64,000 nt of DNA from Bolinopsis microptera (Eukaryota; Ctenophora; Tentaculata; Lobata; Bolinopsidae), in contig NC_087077.1 in assembly GCF_026151205.1 (NCBI RefSeq), positions 19,196,975-19,260,974 of the forward strand, read 5' to 3'. Each line of letters begins with the position of its first letter. Position 1 is the first letter of the stretch. Positions 1 through 11,725 of the stretch are shown here, piece after piece. The notes under the pieces are model-generated. The model was not told the origin of the DNA and did not search any database. It worked only from the letters and a program-made list of their open reading frames with translations. A program made the translations under genes and the position numbers.

Positions 1-123
1 CAAACGTCTGGAACTACAATATTATTATAATCTTGATAAACTTCCATCAATATTTAATGTAGATGAGGGCAAAGTTCGTGATGGCCCACTATCAAACCAC
101 GTTTCATATAACTTCTTCCTCAG

Positions 124-2675
124 TTTATTGCGATTGGAGTGCCTCTGGTAGAGGGTTGAAGTTTATAAACGACTATATTAATGAGGTGATTTATATAATA
201 TAGATTATTTATTCTTTAATGTAGATTAACTTTATTTTTATATATTTTACTAAGTGTGAAGGATCAACCATATACGTTATTGATATTGTTGAAATATTTA
301 ATGATAAATTGATATAATAATAAATGATAGTAATATTTTTATTGAGGCACATGGTGGTTTACTACTACTACTTACTACTAGGAAGTGTTGCCGTGGTATG
401 CCAATACACATTCCATGGCCAATACCACCGCCACCCAGATCAGCATGTTTCGAGAGGAGGCTCGCCAGATTGTAAGGTGAATTTGTTTTTTGAAAATATG
501 TGCATAATGATTAATGATCTTTAAATCTGCATGATCCGCATAATCTCATCTGCTACCAGCATATTGATATCTGCTTTTTGTGATAATTATTTTTAAAGTT
601 TTTGAAAAATAATCTTATTTGAAATTCAATTTTCCTTTTTTTACAATAAACTACTTACGATAAACTAACTAGTACGACACACAACCAAACTCAACTATAC
701 CCTATTAATCAGGCACACAGTTAACGCTAACTCCGACAAAGACAGTGTTATATTCCATGGAAACGGCACAACAGGCGTAGTCTCCCTCCTCCGGCACATC
801 ATAGACGCGGAGAACTCCATATTCATAGTAGGAGAGGAAACCCACCATTCACTTTACACTCCGTGGAGGGACGTTACTAAGAATGTGCTCATGTTAGCTG
901 ATACCCCAGATAAGGGGGACCAGCTGGAGCAGATCCTGGTGCAGATCCGAGCTGTGGATCCGGAGGTAGTGGTGTTTGGGTGCTTTGCTGGGGTTAGCAA
1001 TGTTACCGGGGCAGTGTATGAGGTAGATAAACTCGCTCAGATCCTGCACGTCCACAATGCGCATATCATCGTGGACTATGCTAGTGGTGCACCGTACATT
1101 GAAATGAACATGAACCCGGTGATAAAAGGAGCGTATAAAGACGTTATTGTTTTCTCTCCTCATAAGTTCCTGGGCGGAGTTGAAACTCCGGGAGTGCTGG
1201 TAATTAAGAAGAACCTCTTTAGAAACTCCACGCCCTTTGTGAGTGGCGGAGGAACTGTGTTTTATGTAAAAGAGGACGAGACGAGGTATTTTAAAGCTCC
1301 GGAGCTACGGGAGGAAGGGGGGACTCCTAATATAATAGGCTCAATCAGGGCAGCTCTGGCTTGCTATGTTAAACTTAATGTTGGGGTTCAAACTATCATG
1401 TCTATCAATCAGAAGATCGTGGACAAGGTTAGGGCAGGATTTAGTGACACTCCTAATCTTATACTTTTAGACGATCTTGAATACACTAAAATCCCGCTGT
1501 TTTCTTTTCTTATTCAACACGACGGACTATACCTTCATCACAATTACGTGGTCACCTTGCTGAACGATTTGTTTGGCATTCAAACTCGAGGTGGCTGCTT
1601 GTGCGCTGGGCCATATGTTCAACGGCTCCTGGGGCTCGACACAAACCTTAACAATGCATACCTAAAACTCTTATCCGAAGACCCCAATTTGGATCGCCAC
1701 CATTTGCGGCGAACCAAAGAGTACAGCTCACATGAAATCTTCAGACCGGGTGTTGCCAGACTGTCTATCAGCTACACTACTCCTTGTGAGGTTGTGGATT
1801 TTGTGGTCCGTGCTGTTCGGCTGGTGGCGGAACAGGGGTGGAAGCTTCTACCCTTTTATAGGTGTAATCATGAGACGGGTGAGTGGCACCATCTCAACAA
1901 CCTGCAGTTCAACAACAGACGGTGGTTATCTCATCTTAAACTTGATAGTGGTGGTGTGAGGACTAAATCGTTTCCTGTTGAATCCTATCTTGATATGGAG
2001 GAATGTCTGAAGAAAGCTGAAGAGGTGTTTAAAGGTATCACCAGATACAGTAATGTCCAAGGATCAAGTGCAGTTTTCCAGGATGCCAATGATTTGAGAT
2101 GGTTTCTGTTGCCTGCCGATGTTGTTAATAAGGTCAATGCGTCACAACCGATTCTAACTAAAGCACCCTTTATTCCTAGTATGAAGAATAAAACGGACTC
2201 AGATGATACTATTGCCTTCAGGAAAAGAACATTAGACCAAATACTATATCATTGCAAATCTTCAGTAGAACAAAAACCGCTTTCCATAGCTCCAAGGAAG
2301 ACGTCACAACCAGGAGCCGCCCCTTTTTCTCTCATACATTACAGTCTTACATTCCTTAATTCCCTCGTCTCATTTCCTTTCAACATCCTCTTTTATGGAT
2401 TAACCTTCTTCAGTCGACACCATTTGAACAAAACACCAGCTATCGAGTCCACTGAAGATATCTTGTCTGTCTCTTCAAGTTTGCATAACAAAACTTCTGA
2501 TCATACGATACTTGAGGTAGATTCTAAGAACGGCACTCAAGCTGAATCCGTTGTATTCAATGCTCCCTCCCCTGCTAATGATAACGGGACAGCTAAATGT
2601 CCTGTCATTTCCTCCAAACCAAAAGGTTTGAATAAACAACTTTATAATCATGATTGTTTTTTTTTTATCAATTAA
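124..2675 (+). CDS. Class V aminotransferase, cysteine desulfurase-like (5' end outside window)
   Basis: PLP-dependent enzyme of the cysteine desulfurase/class V aminotransferase family, expected to draw sulfur from cysteine as an enzyme-bound persulfide. Exons read as 124-185 (DWSASGRGL), 382-476 (EVLPWYANTHS) and 713 onward; the exon borders are GT/AG and the phases agree. The long exon shows the family landmarks: HGNGTTG near its start, the cofactor Asp in IVDYASG, the PLP lysine in FSPHKFLGG, and RGGCLCAGPY at the place of the catalytic Cys loop. The open frame runs to a stop at 2675. A donor at 2625/2626 splices in phase to the acceptor at 2811/2812, so the true product probably continues into the TtcA-like part downstream. 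A Ser/Thr-rich linker with a hydrophobic stretch (about 2321-2425) separates the two. First exons lie before base 1. Confidence 0.85.
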
Positions 2676-2811
2676 AAATTAGTGTAATATCCAAGACTAA
2701 AGCTGGTAATTGTAATGCGAAATACACTGAAGCGTTATTTTCAGTTCGGTTAAAATCAAAATAACCAGTTTCTAAACCCGATACATTATTTAAGTAATTG
2801 TATCAATTTAG

Positions 2812-5566
2812 ATCCAGTGATAGCAAAGTGGCACGCCCCCACCAAGAACATCCTGAAACCCATGATGAAAGCCATCGAGGAGTACCAGATGATATTAAAT
2901 GGTGATAAAGTGCTGTTGTGTTTGTCGGGGGGCAAGGATTCACTTTCCTTACTTCACGCCCTTAGACAGTTCCAGTTCATCGCCAAAAAGAAAGGTATGA
3001 TAAGAAAGGAATTGATAACTTTTTGATACCAAATGTTAATTTCTTCGATCCTGGTTTATCTGATTTAAATAAAAATTCAGATCGGTAAGTGACTAAGTAT
3101 TTTTTAAATAGAATAGAATTTAAACCATGTCAGTAATACCATTATTAAATTATCTACTCCGCCAACCAGGTGTAGTATTTGAGCTTGGAGCTGTAACAGT
3201 AGATCCCATGACACCAACATTCAACCCCGCCCCGCTGATTCCTTACCTAAAGGAACTCGGTGTACCGTACCTGTTCGAGAGGCAGGGTATTTTGAAACAA
3301 GCTGAGGAAATGGAGGAGGTTTCTAGTATCTGCAGGTTAGTTAGTTACCACTAACATTCGTATAATTTTTAAAACTTTTCGTTTTTAAATGATAAAATCG
3401 AGCTATATTATTATGGTACATGAAAACCTGATTCTCTGATTGGATAAGGAGAAGGTGAAGACTTCAACTCTTCTTAAGTCAGCTCCTTATTTTTCAGTAC
3501 GTTTAATTTACAGTATTTTTAGTTTCATTGCACATTCCAGTAACATGATAAATATAATTATTTAATTTCAGTTGTGCAGTAGAATGAAGCGAGGTCGGAT
3601 ATACGCAGCTGCCACGGGCACATGGATACAACGTGATAGCAATGGGACAACACCTGACGATCTTTTGCGAGAGGCTTCTTCATGTCCTTATTTCACAACG
3701 GGCTACTCAGGTGCGGCTCTTATGCAAACTATATATAAGCGAGACGATATATTATAATAATATGGATCCGTGCCATTTTACTGACACCACGGCATCAACT
3801 TTAACGCAACTTTCCGCAAAAACCGTAAAAGATATACAACTGAAACTTTTTTGACTGGGTCAAATGCTTTAATGGCCTTCAAATCAGCATGAAAAAATAA
3901 AAATTGGCCAAGGAATAATAATTTTAGTGCCCAAAATTTGGACTCCCAAGTTGTGTCAAAAACGCGAATTAAATACTATTTAGGTAATAATTATTTTAGT
4001 CTCTCGAGTCTTGACACCACTTTAGGGTTAGACGTGGTTTCCTCATGTCCATATTTCACAACGGACTACTCAGGTGCGAATATTATTTAACTATCTAAGA
4101 CACTAACTAAGATCCGATTACAGTGTAAGAATGTTTAGTATGAATGTTTAATGAGGGGTGTCAAGGTACTTGTTTTCCTTCGGTTTACAATTTTGGGGTG
4201 AATGAGTTTTGCCATAAATATTACTGTTTTATCCTGGATGTAATATTTTACAATATTTAAGTGCTGTTATAAACACAGTGGCTAAAAGTGAGAATTTCAG
4301 ATATAATTCCTAGTCATAATATTTCCATAGCACCGAATGATTTTTGTCAAAAAATATTTAATTAAATTAAAATTAGTCGCTCTCAGGGGGTTCTTAAGAC
4401 GTTCGAATCGAGCGCATTACATATGTGAGATCTAGCTAGTTCTTGTTGATTCCTGGGACAAAAAATGCGCGACAGATATTCCTGGTAATTCTTCATTCTC
4501 AAGAATCTACAGGGGATCTAAGACTGCTTTTCTAGTCCACTACTTTTTCTAGTCGAGCAATTAGGCAGGAACGTGCAAACAAGTCCCATGCGATTATAAA
4601 TATATAAATATTACTTTACTACACGTCATGTTAGTAGCTTAGTAGCTTAGTAGCTTAGTAGCTTAGTAGCTTAGTAGTCGGTTCTAGCTCTAATTCTGCT
4701 GCTCTTCACTTCTGAGCCTGCTGACGACAATTTTATTTCCACATTTTGGCAGTTATGAATAACTAATAATACCTCGGTAATAAATCAGCAAAGATGCACG
4801 ATACAGTATGGTATGGAATTGAGGGTTGAAACTAATGAAATCTCAAATCATCAAATCGTATTATCGTATAGTCGTTTTTAAAATATATATCTAGTCTTTG
4901 TTTTTCTTTCCAGACCGGATTCCCAGTCACTTTTTAAATTTATGCCACTGTGACCATAACCTGTAACCCCACCAGGACAATGAAAGCAAACTACACGGTA
5001 ACAGAAGGAGACCTGCGCGTCATACGTCCCCTGGTTTACGTCAGAGAACGGGATCTGCGCACCTTCGCGGAGACCAAACATCTGCCCGTGATCGCGGAGA
5101 ACTGTCCGGCGTGTTTCGAGGAACCTAAGGAGCGCCACCGGGTTAAGCAGCTTCTCGCACAGCAGGTATTTAGCACGGAGATTGCATATAATAAGCTTTC
5201 AATGTTCTTTGATTTAGTTGATAAAGTTTGTTATGATTGTACCGTTTACATCATGGTTATTGTGCAATTATGTCGTTTTAATTTTCTAAATAGTAAGTGA
5301 GACAATAATATGACATTTGAGACGATTTGGATGTTGAAGTTGATTTGTTTCAGGAGCTCCTGTTTCCAAATCTGGCTAACAGTTTACAGCGAGCCATGAA
5401 ACCTCTTTATTCGAAACACAAGGTTGGTATGGAATCAAGACCCATCACGATGAATGGAACGATCCCAGAACAAAATGGTCATGATAATAAAGAATGCATT
5501 GAGATTGATTTATCTGGTGATGTTGATGATACAGGTGATGATTTAATGTTTCCCGATGGGTGCTGA
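2812..5566 (+). CDS. TtcA-type PP-loop ATPase (tRNA thiolation-like), probably the C-terminal half of the preceding gene
   Basis: ATP-pyrophosphatase of the TtcA/tRNA 2-thiolation family, which adenylates a tRNA base and replaces oxygen by sulfur. Exons read as 2812-2994 (PP-loop SGGKDS), 3170-3335 (VDPMTPTFNPAPL), 3580-about 3709 (CSRMKRGRIYAAAT, then damaged), 4976-5165 (EGDLRVIRPLVYVRERDLR and ENCPACFEEPKERHR) and 5354-5566 (stop TGA). Apart from the damaged exon, phases agree at every junction. In TtcA the CxxC pair sits before the SR-[LM]-RRG motif; here only the second Cys is visible, the first position being Ser, although this lies at an exon junction. No start codon is needed at 2812 if it is spliced to 2625. 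The gene may be non-functional if the indels in the 3580-3709 exon are real. Confidence 0.75.
3580..4073 (+). pseudogene. Damaged TtcA exon and a second partial copy of its 3' end
   Basis: After RIYAAAT the family pattern (GYNVIAMGQHL, then CERLL, then a LMSLFHNGLLR-like end) can be followed only by changing frame several times, which implies small insertions and deletions at about 3615, 3658-3670 and 3682. A second, clean copy of the exon's last part (FLMSIFHNGLLR in one frame) lies at about 4036-4073 with the same CTACTCAG|GTGCG donor. Either the first copy is decaying after an internal duplication, or the assembly carries indel errors here. Confidence 0.55.
4626..4678. repeat. 10-bp tandem repeat (TTAGTAGCTTAG-like)
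   Basis: About five consecutive copies of AGTAGCTTAG in the intron between the damaged TtcA exon and the exon starting at 4976. No coding content. Confidence 0.85.
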
Positions 5567-5970
5567 AGTTATTTTTAAGTTAGGAAATTTATCGGCGTGA
5601 AATGATTTCAGATTCACACTTTGAAAGACCCTTTTTAATGTTTTTTTAACCGTATTTTAGCTTTTTATGGGGTGGGGTTAGAGTTATTTTAACTATATAA
5701 CTTATTGTTATAACTTATTGGATTTGTTAAATTATTGCCGTGACCTTTGTGTATATTAATTTATTCATTCCGAGTATTCCTCCAAAAATTAAACGAAATG
5801 TGTTATTACAGAAACCTATCTCACTTTCAAGCTTCATAGGGTGACCCTTTATTAAGCTTAATCATCATGTAGACTTTGGCGCATCATTCTTTGAATAATG
5901 ATGTCCTTATCTATTCTTCATACTAATTTGAACCACTAACAATCCTGTCCCTCATTTTAGAGTTAGAAGT

Positions 5971-6681
5971 ATGTTTTGTTACACTACCTTACCCTCAACT
6001 CTTACTCGATGTTCTCGCTGCACCAAACCTCTATCACTCTTATACCACCATCGCAATTCCTCCAACCAACTGTCAAGGATTCTACAATCTTCTGTAAATA
6101 TCTCCAAGTATCCTCACAGAACAATCGTTCAGCAGTCATCTAGAACATTCCATACATCCCATACATTACAGCTGAGTGAAACTCCTCGAGATCCCTTCGA
6201 TCCGATCGTAGCTGATGACAACGTCGTGGGCCTAGTCCACCCAGAAATGATGAACAGAATGAAAACACGGTATCCCATGATGTGGCTACTTAATGCTTCA
6301 ATGGCAGGAACTGGGTTATTATGCTTTACCAGCTCTAACGGTATGGTGCCGTCTTTAGGGTTTGTTCTCATATTTTCCTCACTACTTTTTACCGCAACTA
6401 TGTGGTACAACGCCAGGTGTATTGGTAAGATATCCCTGAATCAGGACACAACTGCTACCTTATCTCATCTCAATATGTTTGGCAGGCGCGTGGATAAAAC
6501 TGTTCCTCTTTCATCACTTCAGTTAATGACAAAGCTAGATCACAAACAGTGGATTGATGGTAAATTGTACTATATCAATTGGGATCAGTTTAAAGCTAAT
6601 GACAGGTTGTGGGAGAATGCTATTCCTGCACAGAAACCCCATGTTCTTATTCCTGAAACTGTTTACAGAAATAAAAAGTGA
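5971..6681 (+). CDS. Mitochondrial two-pass membrane protein, TMEM186/TMEM70/TMEM223-like
   Basis: Single-exon frame of 236 residues. The N-terminus is rich in Arg/Ser/His without acidic residues for about 65 residues, as in a mitochondrial presequence. Two closely spaced hydrophobic segments follow at about 103-120 and 127-146. The downstream stretch LSHLNMFGRRVDKTVPL resembles the conserved segment after the membrane hairpin in TMEM186 and its relatives (complex I and complex IV assembly factors of the inner membrane). Length fits the family. The start is chosen as the first Met; a splice-acceptor-like CATTTTAG ends 10 bases before it. Family membership is inferred from layout and a short motif, so which of the three relatives it is remains open. 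Confidence 0.6.
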   Translation: MFCYTTLPSTLTRCSRCTKPLSLLYHHRNSSNQLSRILQSSVNISKYPHRTIVQQSSRTFHTSHTLQLSETPRDPFDPIVADDNVVGLVHPEMMNRMKTRYPMMWLLNASMAGTGLLCFTSSNGMVPSLGFVLIFSSLLFTATMWYNARCIGKISLNQDTTATLSHLNMFGRRVDKTVPLSSLQLMTKLDHKQWIDGKLYYINWDQFKANDRLWENAIPAQKPHVLIPETVYRNKK

Positions 6682-6706
6682 GGATCATAGATCGGATATG
6701 AATCAT

Positions 6707-8282
6707 GGGTATGCAACGACCATTAATGTCAGTAGATGGAATTTTGTCTAAACTGACATTGTCATTAATGGTCATTAATGGTCATTAATGGTCATTAAAT
6801 AATTGAAATTCTGAACTATCTTGGAAGCAACATGTCCAAGAAATTTACAATTATGATCACTTTGTATCACTTCTATAAAGTTTCTCACAGCCCCCTACAT
6901 CGATTGCCAGAGTCTCGTTTGAGAAAACGAATTAATATTCGCCTAATAGAGGCTCGGACCTCGGTTTCGGAATGAGTGCCAAGCACCATTCTGTTATACG
7001 TTGGTAACTTGTCTTGTCTGTTTGCTTGTTTGCATTTGACTTAGTATAAAATAAAATGCTTGTTTGCAGTTGACTTAGTATAAATGCTTGTTTACAGTTG
7101 ACTTAGTATAAATGCTTGTTTGCAGTTGACTTAGTATACATGCTTGTTTGCAGTTTGCGTGGATTTGAATTGTATTGATTTCCTTTATTTGTGTTGATTG
7201 CTTTTGATAATTTGGATTTTCAATACCTCCTCACAGTACCTTCTATGCCATCGTAAGACGATATTTGGAAATAAAAGTCGGAGATCGAAATTTTTTGGTA
7301 CCGGCTGTTTCGAGGGTTCTGTGCCATATCAACCGGGCTGCAAAAATTCTTCTAAGCCCTGTCAACGTCGAACAATTCGAAAGGGCGACTCATTAAGTGC
7401 TACCTTTGTTCCAAAAAATGCTAAACGTCCCCTTCGTTGCCTCGGTACCATCTTATCAATGAGTGTCTCTTCTTCAAAAAAGGGCAACTTCAGATCTAGA
7501 CGAATTCCTGCCGCATCAATTTGTCCCTATCATGATGACAGTGCTCGATTTTGGGTCAAAACTTTAAACTGCCAAAGGCAGAGTATTGAACTGTAAACGA
7601 ATTGTTCTATCTAATCCTAGGAAAAGATCAGCTTTTTTGTTGTCCGATTCAGACTGATGACGATGTATTTCATGAAGTGCTAAAGTTGAATAAGTTCATC
7701 TACTGTGTAATTACTATATAATCGACTAGCATAATGATTTGGCTAAAATATAAATCTTGATATGATATAAGAACGGGAACGAAGTATTTAATTTTAATAC
7801 CCGTGTTATTATTATTTTATTATTGATTGTTATTTTACTATTGATACGATCTGATACTCCTAAATTGCCCTTTGAATTATTATTATTGATAACTATTATA
7901 AGTCACCAACTGTTATCTGGTTTAAATCCCGTGGCCGCAAAATTTGTTCTTCATTACATTCGAACTTAATAAATGTAATCCCTAACTCACTCTAGAATCC
8001 ACTCAAGTGATATTCTGGAAGGTCTGCCTAACCACGGAAGATTCTATTCTAAGTTTTCTCTTTCGAATCTCTAATTGTAAATGTAAAATAATAACATATA
8101 CTTGTAGTTAGTTAACTTACGGTAGGGTCTAAGTGATGCAGGCGTCCGTCCTTTTCGCTCTAAGAAGTGCCGGAAAAAACATGACCATTAATGTCAGTAG
8201 ATGAAATTTTGACAAAACTGACATTGTCATTAATGGTCATTAATGGTCATTAATGGTCATTAATGGTCGTTGCATACCCCCC
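6707..8282. mobile_element. Inverted-repeat DNA element, about 1.6 kb, probably non-autonomous
   Basis: Both ends carry GTATGCAACGACCATTAATG in inverted orientation (left at about 6709, right ending at about 8278). Each end also holds its own hairpin: CATTAATGTCAGTAGATG..TTTTG..ACTGACATTGTCATTAATG, followed by 10-bp GTCATTAATG repeats (6766-6800 and 8228-8268). No clear target duplication is visible. The interior has a 27-28 bp tandem repeat and, at about 7224-7640, a protein-like frame interrupted by stops that I cannot assign (fragments such as FYAIVRRYLEIKVGDRNFLV). Confidence 0.6.
7047..7155. repeat. 27-bp tandem repeat (TGCTTGTTTGCAGTTGACTT)
   Basis: Four to five copies of a unit beginning TGCTTGTTTGCAGTTGACTT and ending AGTATAA lie inside the inverted-repeat element at 6707-8282. 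Confidence 0.8.
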
Positions 8283-8619
8283 GGTCATATGATGTTCAGT
8301 TTTGTTTCTGTTGAAAAATTGAAGACCATTTGTATCACTCGTTCATAATGTTCTCTTGTACAATGTTTATTGAGGTAACGATTCTAATATCATGTTTTAC
8401 TTTTGACGTGCCTTATCTGAATCACCATTTTTCTTTTCATTTCTGATTTTAATTCATTTGGGCTATGTTTTGCATGTTAATCTTGGCTTCACTTAGTAAT
8501 TTATACGATATTCGTTGTGTATTTTTAATTCTGTATAACACTGTTTTAAAAGAGTTTTGATCTAAAATCTAAGTATTACTGATTTAAACCCTCATCTAGC
8601 AAGTGAACAGAGAATCAAG

Positions 8620-9366
8620 ATGTCGTTGAACGGCATGGACGAGAGTCACATGTCCGATATGGGGGCAACAAGAGCTAACAAGTTTAATGGAGTGCCGTGT
8701 GACGCAAGCCAGGAAACCTCTGTTCGCTGTGTTCCTCTCCGTGAACGCTACTACAAGTGCGCATGTAGGTCCTACTTTCACTTTCACTTTCACTCTTCTT
8801 TTATGACTTATTTTCAATTGAGAGTACAATCCAACAAGTTTTTTGAGATGTTTCATCATTTTTGGAGTTTATAATATTCATAATATTTATATAATTTCAG
8901 TGAACACGCACCTTGATAAAGTACGGGACAGTTGTCAGTTCTGGTGGGATGATTATAAGGAGTGCATATTCCAGAAGAAGATCGTAAGTTTTTACCAATT
9001 CTAGTAAAATTCACGTGAAAGTCAAGTAATTTGTGATCTATCTAGGTCATGGAAGAAAAAAAAACTGTTCAAAACAATAATTGTTCTTAACAATCCTATC
9101 AAGGTTTTGTTTTAAAAATCAAGACTTGGAATAGCAAACAACAATTGTGAATGCTAATTAAAATATGGTTAACTTTTCAGCAAAAGAAGATGGAAGCCGT
9201 TGAAGAACTGAAAGAGGCTCGTTTAAAAGAGGTCGGTTTCAAACGACCGTTTTGGGGCGGACACACTGCGCCCGTCTTTATCACAACATACACTAAAGCG
9301 TGGGAAGTGGGCCGACCTGTTCCTGCTGAGCACGAAATTGGAGAAAAAGTCGATCTTAGTTTGTAG
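8620..9366 (+). CDS. Twin CX9C (CHCH-fold) mitochondrial protein, possibly complex I NDUFS5-like
   Basis: Three exons: 8620-8764, 8901-8983 and 9181-9366, with GTAGGT and GTAAGT donors and TTTCAG acceptors; phases agree. The roughly 138-residue product has two Cys-X9-Cys pairs, RCVPLRERYYKC and SCQFWWDDYKEC, separated by a short linker. This is the signature of coiled-coil-helix-coiled-coil-helix proteins oxidised by Mia40 in the intermembrane space. A charged helix rich in Glu/Lys follows, then a Pro/Gly-containing tail (KRPFWGGHTAPV). The order of elements resembles complex I subunit NDUFS5, but COX-assembly CHCH proteins look similar, so the exact member is not settled. Confidence 0.72.
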
Positions 9367-9754
9367 TTTACCAGTTTAAACTTAATAATGAAGACAATAT
9401 GTAAGTGAAGAGATTGATCAATCTTGTTTGGAAAGTTGGAATAATTTATTAAAGGTTCTGCTATTCTGTTGATCTGAATTGTCATAACGGGGTTTTAGTA
9501 AGAACTTAGAATCAATACAGACACTTAAATGGAATATATAAAGATTGCATTTGTATTATGATCGTATCAAAGATTTTGTAAAGTAAATTTGAAACGAAAT
9601 AGATACTCACTTTTTAGGTACATTTTAAATACATTTCTCTTTATCGACTTGAACCAATAAATGGTGATGTGTGCTGTGTCCTTTTTACTTTATCGATATT
9701 TTGATCTTGTTCTTGTAGGGTAATTATTCATTTTCTGTAGCAAGTTTTGACACA

Positions 9755-11725
9755 ATGGGCAGAGGCCGAGGACGACCAAAGTACAAAGGACACAGCAGAC
9801 ATTTCACAAGCCGAGAGGAATTGGAGGAAGATAGGAAGAAGGACGAAGAAAAAGCGAGGAAGGTTACAGGACTTTTTAATTCATATTTAGTAGTATTCGT
9901 TGTAATTCATCCTTCGTATACCATGCCGTTGATATTGGGTCATTTATCTTTGTTATTTTTGTTATTAAATTTCAAATTGCCATTAAATTATTTGATAATA
10001 AGCTCCTTTCAGAGAGCAGAACGCGGGTACGATTCACCTTCTGATGAGTCGTCATCTGAAGAATCAGAAGTAAGTTTGAAGTTTCATCTATTGCTGAATG
10101 CTGATGTAATGTGCATGTCGGATTTATGCAGGGATCTTCATTCTCCGATCTAGTGAGATTTATTATATTCGGTAACATGTTGCCAAAATCGGTCACACAA
10201 ACGAATGCTCTTATGAAAACCTTTTCGGTTAGTACGTGTTCAATGACTTGTCGGCGCATGTGTGACGCGCAATCAAGTCTAACTGCGCGCGTAATGATTG
10301 ATCTAGCAAATAAATTGCTGTATTATAATTCTTGATTATGAAATCATAATACGTATTATAATTCGGAGATTCCTTTTTTCCTTGGGGGTCGTTCGTATAT
10401 TACGTAATCAGGGGTTGGGACTTGATTACGATATGTTTTGTAGTTATTAAGTTGTGTTCAGACTTCAGTGCATGTTACATTTTCGTCGGCTTTATCTTCG
10501 GTCGGGATGGATATTTTATGATTCAATAATAATGAACTATCAAGAAATTCCATTAGCTTCCTCCCTGTGACCACAGGCTCTCTAGTCTCTAGTTACTCTA
10601 TAATTTCAACTCAAAATTAACTGTTTCGAGTTTAAAGTGAATTTACTTGGAGCTACCTTAGTTCCCAAAAATTTGTGTGCCATTATATTGAGCACAATTT
10701 ATTTGAGCCCGAAAAATTTGGGCAGAAAATTTGAACTCATTTGGGCGACCGAAAATTTGGGCACAAATTCTTCGAAAAATGAACGATTTTCCACTAAAAT
10801 TTCAGTTAGATATTTGCCTTAGTTCATTATTATTCCTTATTATTCCAGTCATTTGCTAGCTATTCCAGTTATTTCTATTCATTTAAAATATAAGCCTTTT
10901 TACTTGGTCAAGCCATGAATGACAGATTAGAAAACTAAAATTTCAAATATTATTTCACTTGGATATGAAGAAAAAGCCATCTTTCTATAGATTTCAGGGC
11001 CACAGGCCAAATGCCAAAAGTTTGGTTAGCAAAAAATTTAGCAGACGGAAAAGATTTATGCAATTAATTTGGTCTGCAAAAAATTTGGGCGAGAGGCCCG
11101 CTCAAATTTTTTGTTGCCCAAATTTTTGGGAATTAAGGTATCACAGTATCAGTTGGCGAGTTGAAACCAAAAAATGTTGTTTTCCTTAATTGATTCAAAA
11201 GACCTGTTTTATACCCATTTAATCGTCGCTATGCTGTAAAACTTAAGGATTACAATTTATCAGGAAGAATCGGAGGAGGAAGACGAAAAGGATCGAAAGG
11301 CTAAGGGTGTGGAGGGAATGATAGAAGTCCAGAACCCTAATCATGTTCGTAAAGGGCAAGTTAAAACCGAAAAAGTTGACGGAGAATCCTCACAGTTAAC
11401 CAGACGACAAAAGTAAGCAATACACGTCCTATTGCTATTCGATTTTACGCATTTTCTTCGTTGACTAATATGCGATTTTGATAAATTGTGTGGCGTATAT
11501 AAATTTCCTGAGTGCTGAGGCATTTCAGTTCGAGTTCCGAATCTCATGGATAAACCACATTCTGTTTGCAGGGAAGAGTTAGCAAGGCAAAACTATCAAC
11601 GCCTACAATTGGAATGCAAGACAGACCAAGCCCATAAGGACTTGGCCCGTTTAGCCATAATCCGTAAGAAGAGGGAAGAGGAGGCAGCAGGTAGAGGAGC
11701 ACCCGCTGGATCCGCCCCCAAGTAA
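9755..11725 (+). CDS. PDAP1: 28 kDa heat- and acid-stable phosphoprotein (PDAP1)
   Basis: Four exons: 9755-9862, 10013-10069, 11264-11412 and 11572-11725, with consensus borders and agreeing phases. The product begins MGRGRGRPKYKGHSRHF and continues with a basic/acidic coiled-coil-prone stretch. It then has an acidic serine segment (SPSDESSSEESE), the conserved EVQNPNHV, and a C-terminal helix with DLARLAIIRKKREE, all diagnostic of PDAP1/PAP1. The vertebrate protein is a phosphoprotein reported to bind PDGF-A; its core cellular role is unclear. The C-terminus is shorter than in vertebrates and ends in a Gly/Ala/Pro tail. Intron 2 (10070-11263) carries a MITE. A TTTCTGTAG acceptor-like sequence lies 14 bases before the start codon. 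Confidence 0.93.
10656..11138. mobile_element. MITE with 20-bp terminal inverted repeats and TA target duplication
   Basis: Left end CCTTAGTTCCCAAAAATTTG and the inverted right end CCTTAATTCCCAAAAATTTG differ at one base and are flanked by TA on both sides, as in the Tc1/mariner/pogo superfamily. The interior is dense in AAATTTGGGC motifs in both orientations. Two longer copies (807 bp) lie at 41139-41945 and 46723-47529; this copy lacks about 320 bp that they keep. It is inserted in PDAP1 intron 2. Confidence 0.88.

Noticed and set aside
713-2675. Bacterial contamination or recent transfer, because desulfurase and TtcA families are common in bacteria
   Set aside because: The coding parts are split by several GT-AG introns in agreeing phases, and base composition and neighbours are those of the host genome.
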